Source: Gymnogyps californianus (lineage: Eukaryota > Chordata > Aves > Accipitriformes > Cathartidae). From it: DNA of 64,000 nt. Under the pieces are notes generated by a model. That model ran no database searches and was not told where the DNA came from. It saw only the letters and a program-made list of their open reading frames with translations. The position numbers were made by a program, and so were the translations under genes. Within the stretch, counting starts at the first letter, position 1. Every line of letters begins with the position of its first letter. The stretch covers positions 4,952,503-5,016,502 of the forward strand of contig NC_059473.1 in NCBI RefSeq assembly GCF_018139145.2, written 5' to 3'. Of this stretch, positions 26,660 to 39,551 are shown one piece after another.

Positions 26660-26800
26660 GAATTACCATTCCATTTTGTAGCTGGAGAACTAAGGCAGAG
26701 CAAGGTTCTCCGTGACCTGTTCAGGATTACACAGGTACCCTGAGACAGAATCAAAACGCACATTTGCATCTCCCAAGTCCTAGTTCACTCATTGACTCAG
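26660..26800 (-). mobile_element. MIR-type core SINE, antisense
   Basis: The plus strand shows CCATTTTGTAGCTGGAGAAC, TAAGGCAGAGCAAGG, then CTGTTCAGGATTACACAGG and AGACAGAATCAAAACGC. This is the diverged antisense MIR pattern (CATTTTACAGATGAGGAAACTGAGG ... GTCACACAGC ... GGATTCAAACCC). Confidence 0.55.
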
Positions 26801-28940
26801 ATCTCCTGAGGTGCCCTTCCTTTTCTACCCATCTGGGCAGCACTAGAAGGACTTCCTGTAGCAAACAAAAGCTAATGAATCTAGGTAACTAGCTAATGAA
26901 TCTCAGTAACTGTATGTGGGTATGTGTTTGCTTGAGGTGAGAGAAGAGCTTTCCAAGAGGCTGAAACTGGCATGCTGATGAAAACAAGCAGAGATTATTT
27001 TATAACTAGGAAACTATTTAAAGCTTTGCTTTAGTGGAGGAGTTTCAAAGGGTTTTCATGAAAGAGTAGGAAGCATGGTTTCCTGCTTCTGTAATTTTGT
27101 TGTTCTTTATAGTTGATTAGAAGTTGAAGAGAGATCTGAGAAGCTCGTTGGAGCTTCCTTTTTGTGGAGATCCACAGTTCATTGTTTGCTTGTAGGACAT
27201 CCATTTGCAGCTGTGTTCTCAGTAATGTTGCTGTTGGAAAGCTGATATGCTCTTGCCAGATTTAACTTTCTAAAAAAATCAAGTGTCACTTTGCAAGCTC
27301 TGAAATGTTCAAACTCTCTTTTATCATGGCACCTTTGATCTACAGCTTGTGCCTTCACTGCACAGCCAGGTTGGGCTTTTAGTAGGTTGTTGTACTTCAT
27401 CTTCTCTCTGTCCCGTGCAAAACGCTGCAGTGAGCTTGGCACTTCTATCAACAGGGACAGACCTTATTGAGAGTGAGAGTTAGAATATGGGCTTTGGTTT
27501 TATTTGGAGTAGTCACACTGAGGGTGGAAGGTAAGTCATTCCAGCCTGGCTTGTCCTTCAGTACTTTTTTACAGCTCACAACGTGCATCTAAAAGGGGAG
27601 ACCAATTCCTCTGTGACTCCCTGGGTGAGAGCTGTGCGGTGCCGTAGAGAGCCACGGGATGTGCTCCCTGAAGGCTCAGCAACTGTTGGCGGATGTAGGA
27701 TCATTAGGATACACTTGTTTTGTAGTGTGGCCACTCACAGCTAGGCTTAACTAACTCAGGTCCTGCTCACCAGAGGTAGTGATGATACACCCTCAGCTCC
27801 CATCTTCACCAGAAGCTTAAGTATGTGCTCCTGGAAATACAAAGCTATCTCATATTTGAGAAATAAATCCATCTCATTTCAGCAAGTCAATAGGTGGGAA
27901 AAACCTTCCATAGATACTTAAATGAAAAATAGAGGAATTTTTACTGTTCAAGATTGGCAGGTAGATGATGTCTTTGATTGCAAGCCTGAGCATTAAAAGC
28001 CATTAGCAGCTACCAGACAGAGTCCCATATTAAACACTGAGCAGCTGACAGTGTCCCTCAGATGCCATTGTATCCAAAGGACATTAGTTCTGCCTGTAGA
28101 CTGTGAAAAGACACCTCCCTTTTCCTCAGTATTTGAATTGTTCTGTACAAATATATGCAAAATGCTGTTTTGTCTAGTTTGCGGGTAAATCCATTTTTCT
28201 TCATGTCAAGAGACAGAAAATGAGAATGGCAAATACTGCCTCTCAGGAGGTCACACGCAAATGTCTTCCTATTTGATTTAGAGTGAGTTTCATATACAGA
28301 AAAGCAGCTGAGTGCACAGCTCCTGTTAACTCAGAAAAGGTAGCAGCCTTTAAAGAAGAATTAAGGGAAGTGGCATTAAAAGACATTATGTAGTCTTGTG
28401 ACTGGAGAAAAGCAGATGATCTTTCTAAATTGTTGTTCTAATTCAAATCCACTAAAGAAATGGAGTGGCTCTCACTGACATTTTTCTTTGAATCTAGTCC
28501 AGATGAACAAGGGCAGCTTTATTGTGCAAGAGTGTCCTGGCTTTACAAATCACATATGCAAAAGCAGTCCTTCTGCTTTGCATCTTCTACAGGGCTGAAA
28601 CATCAGGTTGTCTAGTCCCAACTAGAAAGGGGAGTCCCACAGGAGCTGCTCGTCAGCTGGATGTCCTTGCTCTGCCAGTAGGGACTAATCTTACTTTGGG
28701 TTTTCTCCTGCAATATTCCCCAAGTGTCATCGTGGTTTGCAATGATTTCCACTAAAAGCAGAAATCCTAGGATCTAGAACAGTGGCTTTCAACCTGCCAC
28801 CCACATATCCTGGGGAAGAGGCTATGTGAAGCTGACAAAGCTTACAAAACTCCCTCGCGAGAAAATCTTCATTCTCGGCTTGCTACTGCCAGATGTTTCA
28901 TGAGTCACTGTGTCTTGCTGCATCTGCCATTCCTTGTGCA

Positions 28941-29035
28941 TGGAGACTGTAAGCTCTTCAGGGCAGGGACTGTCTTTTGCTGCATGCTTGTACAGTGCTC
29001 TGGTCTTGCCTGGTACCCCTAGGGCCTACCACAGT
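28941..29035 (+). mobile_element. L2/CR1-type LINE or SINE 3' tail relic
   Basis: The phrase ACTGTAAGCTCTTCAGGGCA, then GGGACTGTCTTTTGC, then TTGTACAGTGCTCTGG, reproduces the well-known amniote L2-related 3' tail (TGTAAGCTCCTTGAGGGCAGGGAC, then a GTGCCTGG-like box). It is decayed, with no coding capacity. Confidence 0.65.
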
Positions 29036-30042
29036 ATAGATCAGTTTAGCTCTAACTGATGGGAATGATTCTTGATGAGGATACACAAACAACCAGAAGA
29101 ATCCAGCTGGCTCCTTTATATACATGTGCATTCTCCAGTGCTAACAGCAGTAGAAATTAAGCAATTGAAACTGCAGATGCTTATGAAGACTTTGATTACC
29201 CACAGGAAGCACATCTTTTGAATAAATCAGTGCGGTAATTTCTTTTCAGACTAAAAGGGATATTGAAGTCAGGAACAAACTTGCAGTTGTTGGGAATATT
29301 CTGTGAATGGGTAAGTGGTGTTGTTTTTGGCAGTAGTTAACTATAGACGTCTTAGGATGGTAACTGCAGGATCACTGATAATACTCAGGCAGCATTCCTG
29401 CTTATTACTAGCAGGGATTTGGATCACTGCTTTCTTCTCAGAAGGTGATTATTCCAAACAACAGAAGATTTTGAAATATGTCACTTCAGCATGCTTGTGT
29501 TTATCTTAGGAATTAGTATGTTTGATCATTCTACTTAAAATGGTAGCAAGTTGTTCAGCAACATATGGTTTAAAGGTTGAATGTGCTTGTAAGTACTACC
29601 TTTTTGTAATAAAGTCTTTGAGGTTTAGCTGTGGCTGGTAGAAAAGTGGGAAGTACAGGTAGTAGATGACTAAGGCAGTAGATAACTTAAAATGGCTGTA
29701 GACTTTAGTTGGAAATAGTGCAGTTGGCAGGTACATGTTGTACCTTATAGATGCTTTCAGCCCTGCCTGAGGTTTGCCTGGCATTAGTTTCAAACTCCAA
29801 CCATGTCATTATGGTGGGGAATCTGATATGCAAGAGCAACGTTTAAAAAAGCACCTTACTTCTCTTTTCTAAAGTGACTTAGAGATGCAGATATTTCAGT
29901 CTGATTGGTAAGATGTAGAGTCCTATGCAAAGTAGATCAGACATTTTATTGAGAGGTGTTTTTCCAAAAGAATGAGACATTTACTTGAAGTGAAAATCTT
30001 CTGCAGTAATCAGACAGTTTTGATGTATTGTTTTATGTAATC

Positions 30043-30059
30043 TTTTTTTTTTTTTTTTT
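30043..30059. repeat. Poly(T) tract
   Basis: Seventeen consecutive T. Read on the minus strand this would be an A-tract, but no AATAAA precedes it at mRNA spacing, so it is a simple repeat. Confidence 0.85.
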
Positions 30060-30289
30060 AAAGAAAACTCAGTTAAGTCAGCTATAAACACCACAATTGA
30101 TTTGGCAAGGACTGGGGAGGAGATGGGAGGGCATTTGCGTCTTATTTTTAATTTGTTTTTGGGACTGGCTTAAGGGTTGAGTTTGCTGAAGCGTGTTGCT
30201 TGAAGTATATCAAGAAAATTAATTTAGGCCAAAGGGAGGTATTCTTCATCTAGTTCTTCTGGTCAGGGACTTTTCAAATGTCTTTACTC

Positions 30290-30365
30290 ACCTGGCAGAG
30301 TGAGGATTGAACTCGGATCATGGGCCCTAGTCGCGTATTAAAGAGGCAATCCCCTTATGCATGGT
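30290..30365 (-). mobile_element. tRNA-derived SINE head (MIR-like)
   Basis: The minus strand carries a Pol III B-box-like GAGTTCAATCCTC followed by ACTCTGCC, as in the MIR head (GGTTCGAATCCCGGCTCTGCC). Upstream is a CATGGGCCCT-type tRNA remnant (plus strand). The adjoining minus-strand CCAG|GTGAGTAAAG looks like a splice donor but is explained by the SINE sequence. Confidence 0.45.
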
Positions 30366-33300
30366 TACAACACGCACGATTGAAGTCGTGAGTCCCCTCT
30401 GTGCCATTCCTGCTCATAAATGCAGGATGGTACACTATTTTTGTTTCTGTTTTTGTTTTGGAGAGAGGAATCTGTTTGGTTTGGGTTTTTACATGGCTCA
30501 TTCTTGATGAAATGGAGGGGTTTGCGTCTGCAGAACAGCACTGACAGCTTGGTACCCGGAATAATTTGATGACCTTTTGCTTCCCTTTTGGCATGTGGAC
30601 GCTTGCAGAAAATTCAGTTTGAAATAAAATGCATCTCACTGCTAAGTATTTGAGTTATTTAGTAAACATTTTTCCACATGTGCCTCAAGGCAAGCCTGAA
30701 CAATACAGTGCAAAACAGTGCTTTCTTTGTTTCTTATTAAAACATATTAAGCCTAGCTCTGTTCTGGACTTGACCACTTTTCCGTTTTACTTGATTTAGA
30801 AAATCTTCGGAAGGAATCATGCCATGTTATGCACTGTTCTGGTTCTCTGTTTGGAGTGGCTGTACAGATAGTGTTCCTCATTTGGAGGGATCAGGAACCA
30901 CAAGGATTTTTCATGCTATAGCCACATGGCGTGTTAGAGGAGAGCAGGCACCTTCTTCCATGGGTCAGCAAGGGAATCTGGACAAGCCTGCGCTTTGCTA
31001 TCGACTTCACTGGCGCCTGGAGTTCAGAGTCCCTCTGTTTGTCCCCCAAAAATGAGACATGCAAATTTACTGGTCCAGTCTGATAATTTATCTTGTGGAG
31101 CTTTCCCAGCTCAATCATCAAAGTGTTTTTGTACTGAAAAAACCACACTTTCCATTGTCATGCCTGGGAACTAAAATCTGTAAGTGTTCAACATCAAAGG
31201 TTTTAAGGTACACTTGAATTTCCTACTCCACCTACGGCACCTTCATATTCTACTGGCTATAAATTATTCCTTCTCCTCAATCCTGCAAAGTTTATCACCT
31301 TGCCACTCTTAATTTTATGCTGCTAACATCCCCCACATATACCAGTTACTGTTTCTTAAATAGATGGCCTCACTGGTACATGTTAAATTAAACTCCAGGC
31401 AATTTTTTTTTTCAATTTGCATTTAGTTTTGAATTCTGCTGCTTATGCTTTAGATCTGGAAGAAAGGCCCGTGAGCTGTCCTGAAAGCTTGTCTGCTTTT
31501 TCAAATGATACTAGTTGGTCTAATAAGGGAAATTCCTTCCATGTACAAACCACATCTTGCCAGCTTAGGTGAGAGACAAGCTAGTAGACTTTTTAGTGGT
31601 TGTAGGTGCAGAACATATTGGTCCTGAATCTTGGTTTAGTGTGATTCTTCTCAGATAGTAGCTGTGGCTTTGTGAAGGAGGCAGGTGTGAGAGGAATGGG
31701 GCACAAAAGTGAAAAACCTCTACCTTTTAGGCGAGGGAAGAAGGCACTTGTCTGGCTGGAGATTGGTATTTGTGGGCATATGGATACGTGCTGGAAATTT
31801 CACCTACTCTTAGCTCTTATTTGAATTGTGCAGGGATAAGAGGATTACGCCACAGAGATGGACATGGGTGCAAGTGCTGCTGGCCAAATGTACATATTAT
31901 AGTGGACCTTTATCAAATTACTTTTCTGCTTATCACATGACTGTTACTGACTCATGTATAGCATAAACACTGAGTAAGGAAAAGAATTGTAACTACAGCG
32001 AAGGAAAAAAAAAAAAGATTAATAGCAAGAAAATGTAAGGTGAAAGACCAGAATATTTCTGTTTGGAAAAGCTGCCATAGTACCTGGCTTTAAACTTCTT
32101 TCTTTAAGCTTCTTTAAACCTGGCTTCTATTTGCACTGATCCTCTGTGGTCTCCTCCCTTAAAGATGATAGATATATGACATTTGAAATGTAATTCATTT
32201 AAGGAGTTTGGCTTAGATGAACACCAAAGAACAAAATCCAGCTCCCATGGAACATTGCAAAGGCATGCAGAAAAGTCTTTGTGCATGGTTGGAATACTTT
32301 AATATTTTGAACAATCGGTTTCTTCAGGGGAAAAAAGGATCCTTTTCATGCAGAATGGGCACTTTTCAGTAGAATTGTGTTACGAAAAAAACCATTCTCC
32401 ATCAAAACATCTGTGATTCATTTCCAGACCACTATTTGTAATGATAGCTAATTTGATTCATATTTTCCTCTTTCTCTTCACAAGTTGTATGTGAAAAGAT
32501 GGTGATTTTCACATATGGCTTTACATTTCAGCCATGCTTGTCAAACAGTCTTTGCCTATAGATCATTAACTGCCAGTTTGTTGAAAAGATTCAAGATCCA
32601 AAATTTAATTGGTGTTGAGTTGCTGTGACATAGTATAGAGGGTGGGATTTTCAAAATAACTGGTTGATCTACTTTTACTGCTACTGAAGTCAGAAACGAT
32701 ATCTGGGAAGGAAGATGAGGCTACCTTGGAGACAAAGGTACAGTTTCTGCCAGCAAATATTAAAAAATTGGAGCTGTTCAGAGAGGTAGTAAATAGTGGG
32801 GCCTGGTTTTCAAAAGAACTCAACACCAAGCTCGCTTCAGAAAAGCAGTAATGAATTCTGCACTTCCCAAAGAGAATACAGGGTGGTGAAGAATGGTTGG
32901 GTGTGCTTTGCATATTTGAAAATCTGGGCATTTCATTGATGTATCAGCCAGGGAACGGGGTGCATGTGAGAATGTGTCCTCGAGTGTGGATGGTGAACTG
33001 TTTCAAAATCAGTCTTTTGGTGCTTATTGCTAACTGTATTTGCAAGACTAGGATTTTCAGAAAGCATCTCTAGAACTCAGAGGCACAAATTCAACTGAAA
33101 ATTGATAGACTGTGTTCCTAATTCACTGAGGAATATTTTATGTAAGTGCAGTCTGGAGATGTAAATATCTGTAAACATCTGGCCCTAAGATACCTCTGAA
33201 ATTTGTACCCTAAATGACTTGGGAGATAGCAAGTGCCACTGCCTTTTGGTGAGGGAGATGTAGGCATTTATAGAACAGTATACACAGCTGCCAGAGTTCT

Positions 33301-33474
33301 TGAGTTATCTTGGGCATGCCCAGACCAATGCATACATGGTGAGAGGGAAGGACAGGACTTTCCTATCCTGCCTTGCATTGCCAAAACAAGGTAGGTGTCT
33401 ACCTCTGGATATGACTTTTCCCTCGCCTTGCCATTAATCCTCTCTTAGAATTAAGGTTTAAGTCCTATCTCATA

Positions 33475-33510
33475 TAAAAAACAAACAAACAAACAAACCA
33501 AGACAAACCA
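33475..33510. repeat. (CAAA)n microsatellite
   Basis: AAAAAACAAACAAACAAAC continues into CAAACCAAGACAAACCA. Confidence 0.9.
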
Positions 33511-34429
33511 CAAGCGAACCAGAAGAGATCTGATGCATTTTCCTCTCCCTAAATATTCTTCAAGTCTCAAGGCTGGGCTTTGAAAATCAGCTTCCCACCT
33601 CTGGGGAAAGGTTAATCTCTAGGTTATGGAATCATTCTGGGTTTCTCTCGGCCCCAGTGAATCTTTCAGTATTTTACACAAAGCAAAGGATCTTCAGCAG
33701 GAAGAGCATGGCAAGGCCCTTCAGTATGTCTTGCAGCCAGCGACAACGCTCTCTCCTAAAAGTGGGAGAGTCCACATTTAAATTTTGCTCCAAGTTCGGC
33801 TGATGATGGAGTTTTGAATGAGGTGTTCAAGGGACAGCTAACCGGTACCAGTAAGCCCTGTCATGGGGGGCAACACTAAGCACAGGATATGATGAAGCTT
33901 CTGTGTGTTCATTGTGTACCAACCAGACCCAGTGCGTGATCACCTGATTTCTGATTCAGCCTGGGATTTAGGCAGGAGGTGGGCACTGAGCTGCTCGCTG
34001 CTGCCAAGACACAGCCTGTGCCTACCCACTGAGAGAGATCTTGGGGACTTTCCCAATGAAAATGAGGTGGTGGCAAAGTCAGGATCTGGGAATGCCAGTC
34101 TGACTGGTAGAATTAGGACTGGCTTCAGAAGGGGGTTTTTGCTCTTAACTTCCTCTTGAAAGTGGGACTTTGACTCCTAAGTCAGTAAAGAGCTTTTAAA
34201 AACATGAGCTTTAGCCCTTTTGAAAATCCCAGCCTTGATCCCTACCACCGGTAATTTGCATTGGTATCATGTGAATTAAATTAGCCCAATATGTTTTCTG
34301 GCATTACTTGCTTACTCGGAAAGTCTGACTATCTAGTCCTTGCTATGTCTGAATTCTTTTTTTCTTGTCTCCAAACCATCTGGGACAAATGGGGTTTAAT
34401 CCTATGCAGACCTTTGGAGTTGGATTTTT

Positions 34430-34468
34430 TCCTTTTTTTATTTCTCTCTCTCTCTCTTTTTTTTTTTA
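34430..34468. repeat. (CT)n plus poly(T) tract
   Basis: A pyrimidine-only stretch: T runs, then CTCTCTCTCTCTCT, then ten T. Confidence 0.9.
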
Positions 34469-34926
34469 CTATCAGACCTGAGGCATTTGGCTTACAGCCT
34501 AGGGTGAAGAAAGAGAAATAAGGAGGAAAGAGGAAGAGTCTGACTGAGGTGGGAAAACCAGAGAGAGTGATGAGCACAGAGAGGCAAAGGACAGAAAGTT
34601 GGCTGCTGTGGAGGTGGAGGAGTAGTGGCAACGTATAGACAGAGGGTGTTATGGCACAGACTGAAGGTCGTATTCCATCCTCAGACTTGGTGGAGGAGAA
34701 GGGAAAGCCAGAGTGCAGCCGGCCACAGGTTCTGGTGAGGTCTGACATATCACTGCGAAGAAATATTTGGATAATACGCTATCATCTCTTCTTGCATTGT
34801 TATGAGGATGACACAGGGCAGACTAGGAATTAGTGAGGGAAACACAGGAAGGAAAAGGAATAGGCCAATATGGAAACAAAGGAAAGGATATGCTGCTAGG
34901 CTGAACGAGGAAAGAGGTAAAATAAC

Positions 34927-34941
34927 AGAGAGAGAGAGAGA
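34927..34941. repeat. Short (GA)n tract
   Basis: AGAGAGAGAGAGAGA, seven GA units. Confidence 0.85.
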
Positions 34942-35585
34942 CGAAAGAGTCACAGCAGCAGAAAGTTCAAGTGGAATATGATTTCCTTAATTCTCCAACC
35001 TTTCTCATATAGAGGAAAAAAGCCAGCATTTGCAGAGACAACTGATGAAATCACCGATTGGTGTGGCTGAGCCCTTTCCTTGCAAAGAGAGCTGTAAGAT
35101 AGGGACTTGAGAGATCTATTTTTTTAATTTAGCATTTATATTTTATGGTCTTTTGTAGGGAAAGGGGTAGACTTTCAGGGCTGATTGAGGTCTAGAAAGA
35201 GAATAGATTGTGATGTAATTAGGGATGAGAAGAAAAGGTAAAGGCTTTCCTATAGACTCTATGACCTGAATGTGGTGGGAAAGATTAGGGTTGATGGATA
35301 TTTCCATAGCAAAAAATGCAGGTGTGTTCTTAATTTGGATTTGCTAACCTGAGCTAGATCATTCAGATTAAATCAGATAAACCAAAGCAATTTGAGAGCC
35401 CTCACTGTTATTTTAACCTGAATTGGCCAGCCCCACTTAAAAGCGCATATTTGTAGAATTGCCCTGTGCTAGGCAGCCATACCCATGTTCTTATTTGCTT
35501 CGGGAAGCATCTCTGTACAGTCACTGTCAGAGGGTTAGGCTTTGGCTGTGCTGCAAGCCCTGAGCTCTTGTGTGTAGCTGTGCTG

Positions 35586-35700
35586 GCCCAGGAGTGAACT
35601 GGAGAGATTGCTGGAGTTGCCCAGGATCAGACAGGGAGTCTGGCAGAGACAGGGACTGAGTGGAGGCCTCTTGAACTGCAGCCCAGCGCGTGGGATTGGA
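35586..35700 (-). mobile_element. MIR-type core SINE, antisense
   Basis: The plus strand carries GAGTTGCCCAGGATCAGACA, then GGGAGTCTGGCAGAGACAGG, then GACTGAGTGGAGGCC and CAGCCCAGCGCGTGG. These match the antisense MIR order (TTGCCCAAGGTCACACAGG ... GGCAGAGCCGGGATT ... CCCAGTCCAGTGC). Confidence 0.55.
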
Positions 35701-36860
35701 TAAGCAGAACACTTAATATTGGGTTTCTGTTGAGAATACGCACAATTATGAACACTAAATTTCTTTCCCAGGAGCATTCCCCAGTACTGATTTAAAACGT
35801 ACTGTTTCCACAAATATTCCTGCCAGAAAATTAATTTGTTAAAATATTCGTTGAAAGCAAATATGGAAGCGGGGCTGGCACAGAGCTGAAGCAAATTAAT
35901 GTTAAGGATTCAAATGAATATTAAATCTCTTTTGCAATAGTACATTCCTGTCTCTAATTATGACTCTGGGTGAGTAGATGACTCTGTAAAGTCACTCCTG
36001 GAAGGTGTACATACAGCAATCAGTGTGATAACAGCCTTGCAGATCGAAGTGGGTGGATGACTTGAGCAGTATGGTAATGACATATGGAGCCTTCCCTATC
36101 TTAGAGACGAATTCCTATCTAGCTCAGACCAATAGTGGGGTGAGCATTATTGCTTGTGGAGAAGTTCTGTAACACAGAGATACCCAGAAGCTGTCATATG
36201 TCGGGAAATGCGCCACAGCCTTGCCAGGTCCAGGCAGGAAGCCAGGCCTGAGCAGTTAGACTCCGTGGGCAATAGCCTCCTGTTGAGATACTGGCACGGA
36301 TGGGAACTGCCGTGAAAAGGAGGTGACCGCCCATTCAAGCATACTCCAGACTTCTCTTGGTGGCTTTCATTTAAGGCCAGACACCCTTTTAGGTACTTGA
36401 AGCAAACACAAGATTTTGGGCTAAAATAAAGAAGGATTTTGAGATGTAATGGCCTCTGATACACAGGTCATCAGCCTGCATGATCTAAGGGTCTGCAGGC
36501 TGTGGAGAAGCCTGCCTGGTACAGGCTGGCTTGCCTGCACCCATTGCGGTAGAGCTGTGTTGGTTCCCAGTAGCCAGGCTCTGGTGCTGTGTCTTGCAGG
36601 CTCCTGCCCAGCACTCATAGCCAGCTGCATGGTGCATGTGCCAATTTGTCAGGAAAACAGCTCCCACCATCTTTCTTTCTTCCCCCCCCCCGCCTCCCTT
36701 GCCTCTTGCTCCTTTGATGCTCATATAAATGGCCTTTTATTTTATGATAGGTGGCTTTGGCTTTATCTTCCTTGTGCTATTCATTTTTCTTCAGCCACTT
36801 TAACTTTCCCCTCCTTGCTTCCCTGCCGTCCCCACTCCTTTCCTCTCCTTCCTCCACATT

Positions 36861-37069
36861 TTATGCCAGTAGATGGTGGTATTCAGCAAGTTCTTTGAGT
36901 GCCAGTGTAGCTCCCTCTGTCACTAGCTGGCAGTCCAGCTCAGCAGTAGGAAGAGCTGTTAATGTGTGCAGGAGTTTGTCTGTGGCTGGGTGACTGTCAC
37001 AGTGGTGACCTGCATGAGCAAGAAGCACAAGTTCTGCTAAGTTACTCTTTATTTTCCTTCTTGTTAGGC
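36861..37069 (-). other. Candidate terminal exon with downstream poly(A) signal
   Basis: On the minus strand an acceptor (CAGCTCTTTCACAG, ending 37070) opens a phase-1 exon of 69 codons ending in TAA at 36863-36861. The peptide looks more regular than most chance frames here: it has an amphipathic pattern in NLAELVLLAHAGHH and in ATLALKELAEYHHLLA. An AATAAA on the same strand lies about 120 bases past the stop (36741-36736), a normal 3'UTR arrangement. No family is recognised. It may be a terminal exon of an unknown gene or chance. Confidence 0.22.
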
Positions 37070-37753
37070 CTGTGAAAGAGCTGTCAGATTGACAAAGAGT
37101 CCTAAACATCACCAGGGGAATCAATTATTTGTTGTGATGTATGGGATTTGGGAGAACTTTGTGTACGCATTTCTGTGGAGTTACTCAACCAGCTGGCAGA
37201 GGGTGATGTTGGTTTTGTAGCCTGCTGTCTGACAAAAAATTAGGGCTGGAAATGAGGGAACATATTTCTGAACAAGATTATCACTGGTGAAATAGTAGGT
37301 CTCGGGCCTGGATGCCCAATGCAGGACAACTGGATTATAAAAACTCGGACCCCTTTAAACTATCTTGTCAGGCACCAAAGAATTGAAATTCATGGTACTT
37401 CAGCAAGTGAGTTCTCAGCGAGCCTCACCCCTGCTTAAGGGCAGGATTTGCAGCAAGAGGTTGGCTGAAGGTTTTCCTCTTAACATGGATAGCATAACGG
37501 GACTATGCATGCTTTGCACCATACGTTATGTGACCAATGAAGAGCCTTAATCCAAAGTGACAGTGCGCTGCTCTGTAGGTAAAGGTGCGGAAAGCATTCT
37601 CTTCCACATCTTCATTTCATATGTATTATTAATTCATGTGACATCCGTATCCCTCTTTGGAAATGATTTTTATACCAGGACCCTGGTGCTTATTTGAGTC
37701 AATGGGAAGGCTGTATAGAAGTTATAGAAATTGGATAGAAATTATGTTAAGGA

Positions 37754-38128
37754 TTAAAGCAAAGATTTTAAAATTTTTTTGTGGGAGTAGTGTACAAAAT
37801 TCCTTCTGAAAGAGAATGGGCAGCAGTACAAGCAGCACATGTACTTTCTAGGTGCTGTCAGTTCTTGTTCTGCTCTGTGATGCTTCCTGAAAAATCCAAC
37901 CAGCACTGGCCAAAGTTTTTTTAAAAAAGAAATACTTTGAGTGTGAAACTCTTCTTGCCTTGCTTTTAACATCTCCCTGTAGTTCTCGCATGTTCTGCCT
38001 GTGGCTTTGCAGCTCTTTCCATCCCAAGCCCCTTTTGGGCATGCTTGAGTAGGAATAGCATTTATTCCTTTCTCCGAGTTTGGAATTTGGACTCTCTTCC
38101 TATGGAGAGCTCGACTCCAGCAGCAGAT
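37754..38128 (-). other. Candidate long open exon, unrecognised
   Basis: A TTTATTTCAG acceptor (ending 38129) on the minus strand is followed in phase 0 by 124 open codons (ICCWSRALHRKR...) to a TAA at 37754. The middle is Lys/Arg/Glu-rich (ENYREMLKARQEEFHTQ) and then turns Cys-rich (KYMCCLYCCPFSF). There is no AATAAA close downstream. A frame of this length is near the chance limit for the window, so support rests on the good acceptor only. Confidence 0.15.
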
Positions 38129-39551
38129 CTGAAATAAATTTGCTTCTTAATATTGAGATTATCATTAGTCAGTTAAGAGCAGCCAGAAAATAAGAACTAA
38201 AATGTTGAGGTGTGATGCTTTGATAAGCTTCTGGCTGGAAAATTACTAATTCAACTACATGGAAAAAACGTGGAGAAATCTGAAGTGGTGTGCTGTTTTG
38301 GGTGTCTGTTTTAAGAGATTTTGCCGGTCTCTGGTATTCAAGAGTTGCTCAGTACTTACTTTCTATAACAAGTTGTTTTAAACATTTTTACCTGAGAAAC
38401 AAGTACTTTGCTGATCTGAAGCAAGAGTCACTTGACCTTAGAAACCTTAAACATAAACCTTAGAAAGACCTTGTGCCTCGCTGCAAGAATTGCTGTGTTT
38501 TTGATGCCCCAACCTGTTGTTGAAAATATGCTTATCTCTTTTTAGTAATGTACCTCAGCAAGGTATCTTGTCCCAGGAAGTGTCTCACTCTCTTTTTCAG
38601 TTGCAGCACACTATTGTTTCTTGTTCTAGCAAGGAATGTTTCATAGCCAATGTGTCTCCTTCCCATTCTTTCTCCCCTTTGTCATTCCCTGGGGCTTTAC
38701 CAGCCCAGTTGATAAACGTTCATCAGCATACTGTAGATTACCTCATCCTAAGATAAGAACTCAATACACAATTACAATTCTATTTCTAAATAACAGTGGG
38801 CCAGGCTGTCACGCCTTTACTCTTCCTAAATAGCACCCACAGTTCACTAGTAGAGTGGCTTGAAATCAAAATGCCATTCCATGGGGGGTAAGAATATTTG
38901 AACTGAGCCCCAGAGTCAAGTCCAGTGGATTTTAATTCAGTATTACTTTTTCAGAACTTCCCTTCTTTAATTTTCATCTAGTTTTCACGGATATATTCCA
39001 AAGATTGCTGTCCCACATCTGAAGGTCTTTGAATATCTGTAAAATCATGTTCTCTAAGATCCCAAGATGAATGATATCCGTGTCTCGTAAATGTTAGCAA
39101 TGTTAGTAATGCTGCCTTGTCTCCACATGTATTAGCAATAGGACTGCTTTAGAGATGTCTTTTCCATGCGGAAAAATACAATTCAAGAATCCCTTCCTCT
39201 GCTATTTTTGATGTATGTTTTATGCAAATTTTTTTTGTGAGAGGGTTGCAACTAGAAACAAAAGCAAGAACTAATATAAAGGGGAATTTCAACATCTGAA
39301 ATAATGTTTTGTTTTTTAATCAAAGATACTTTCTGATCCACAATCAAAGTGTTTAGTTTGGGATTTTCATTGAAATTGAGTTTTCAATGAAAACTCCAAA
39401 ATTTTGTCAACAGTTGAATTGTGTTAGTTAAAGAAGCCAACATCCTTCAACAGAAAAATCTTGCCCAGTTCTAATCAGCAATGCTTTTGGATCCTGCAGA
39501 AGTCCCCTTCAATCAATGAAAAGACATAATCAGCTCTCGACTTGCTTCTGT

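Larger units (their letters stand above)
30366..35580. other. Noncoding with simple repeats
   Basis: No gene or transposon is recognised apart from the CAAA, CT/T and GA tracts. The minus frames 32931-32605 (108 codons) and 34748-34329 (139 codons, inflated by the pyrimidine tract) have no support. Confidence 0.45.

Noticed and set aside
29251..29310. Plus-strand segment between TTTCTTTTCAG and ATGG|GTAAGTGG
   Set aside because: Only 60 bases and open in one frame; with many AG and GT sites such pairs are expected by chance. No neighbouring phase-compatible exon was found.
30219..30300. Near-consensus minus-strand splice donor CCAG|GTGAGTAAAG at 30291
   Set aside because: The sequence is explained by an antisense MIR-type SINE (B box followed by CTCTGCC), where this motif occurs by descent.
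30280..30420. Mitochondrial or nuclear tRNA gene
   Set aside because: Only a B-box-like arm is present; no cloverleaf with A box, anticodon arm and matching acceptor stem can be drawn. A SINE head explains it better.
34329..34748. 139-codon minus-strand open frame
   Set aside because: It runs through the CT/T microsatellite, giving a Lys/Arg/Glu run; the openness is an artefact of simple sequence.
36449..36898. 149-codon plus-strand open frame starting at an ATG
   Set aside because: The translation is dominated by Cys, Ser, Leu and Pro from a pyrimidine-rich segment with poly(C), the minus strand is open as well, and no splice or poly(A) signals support it. Length is within chance for a low-stop region.
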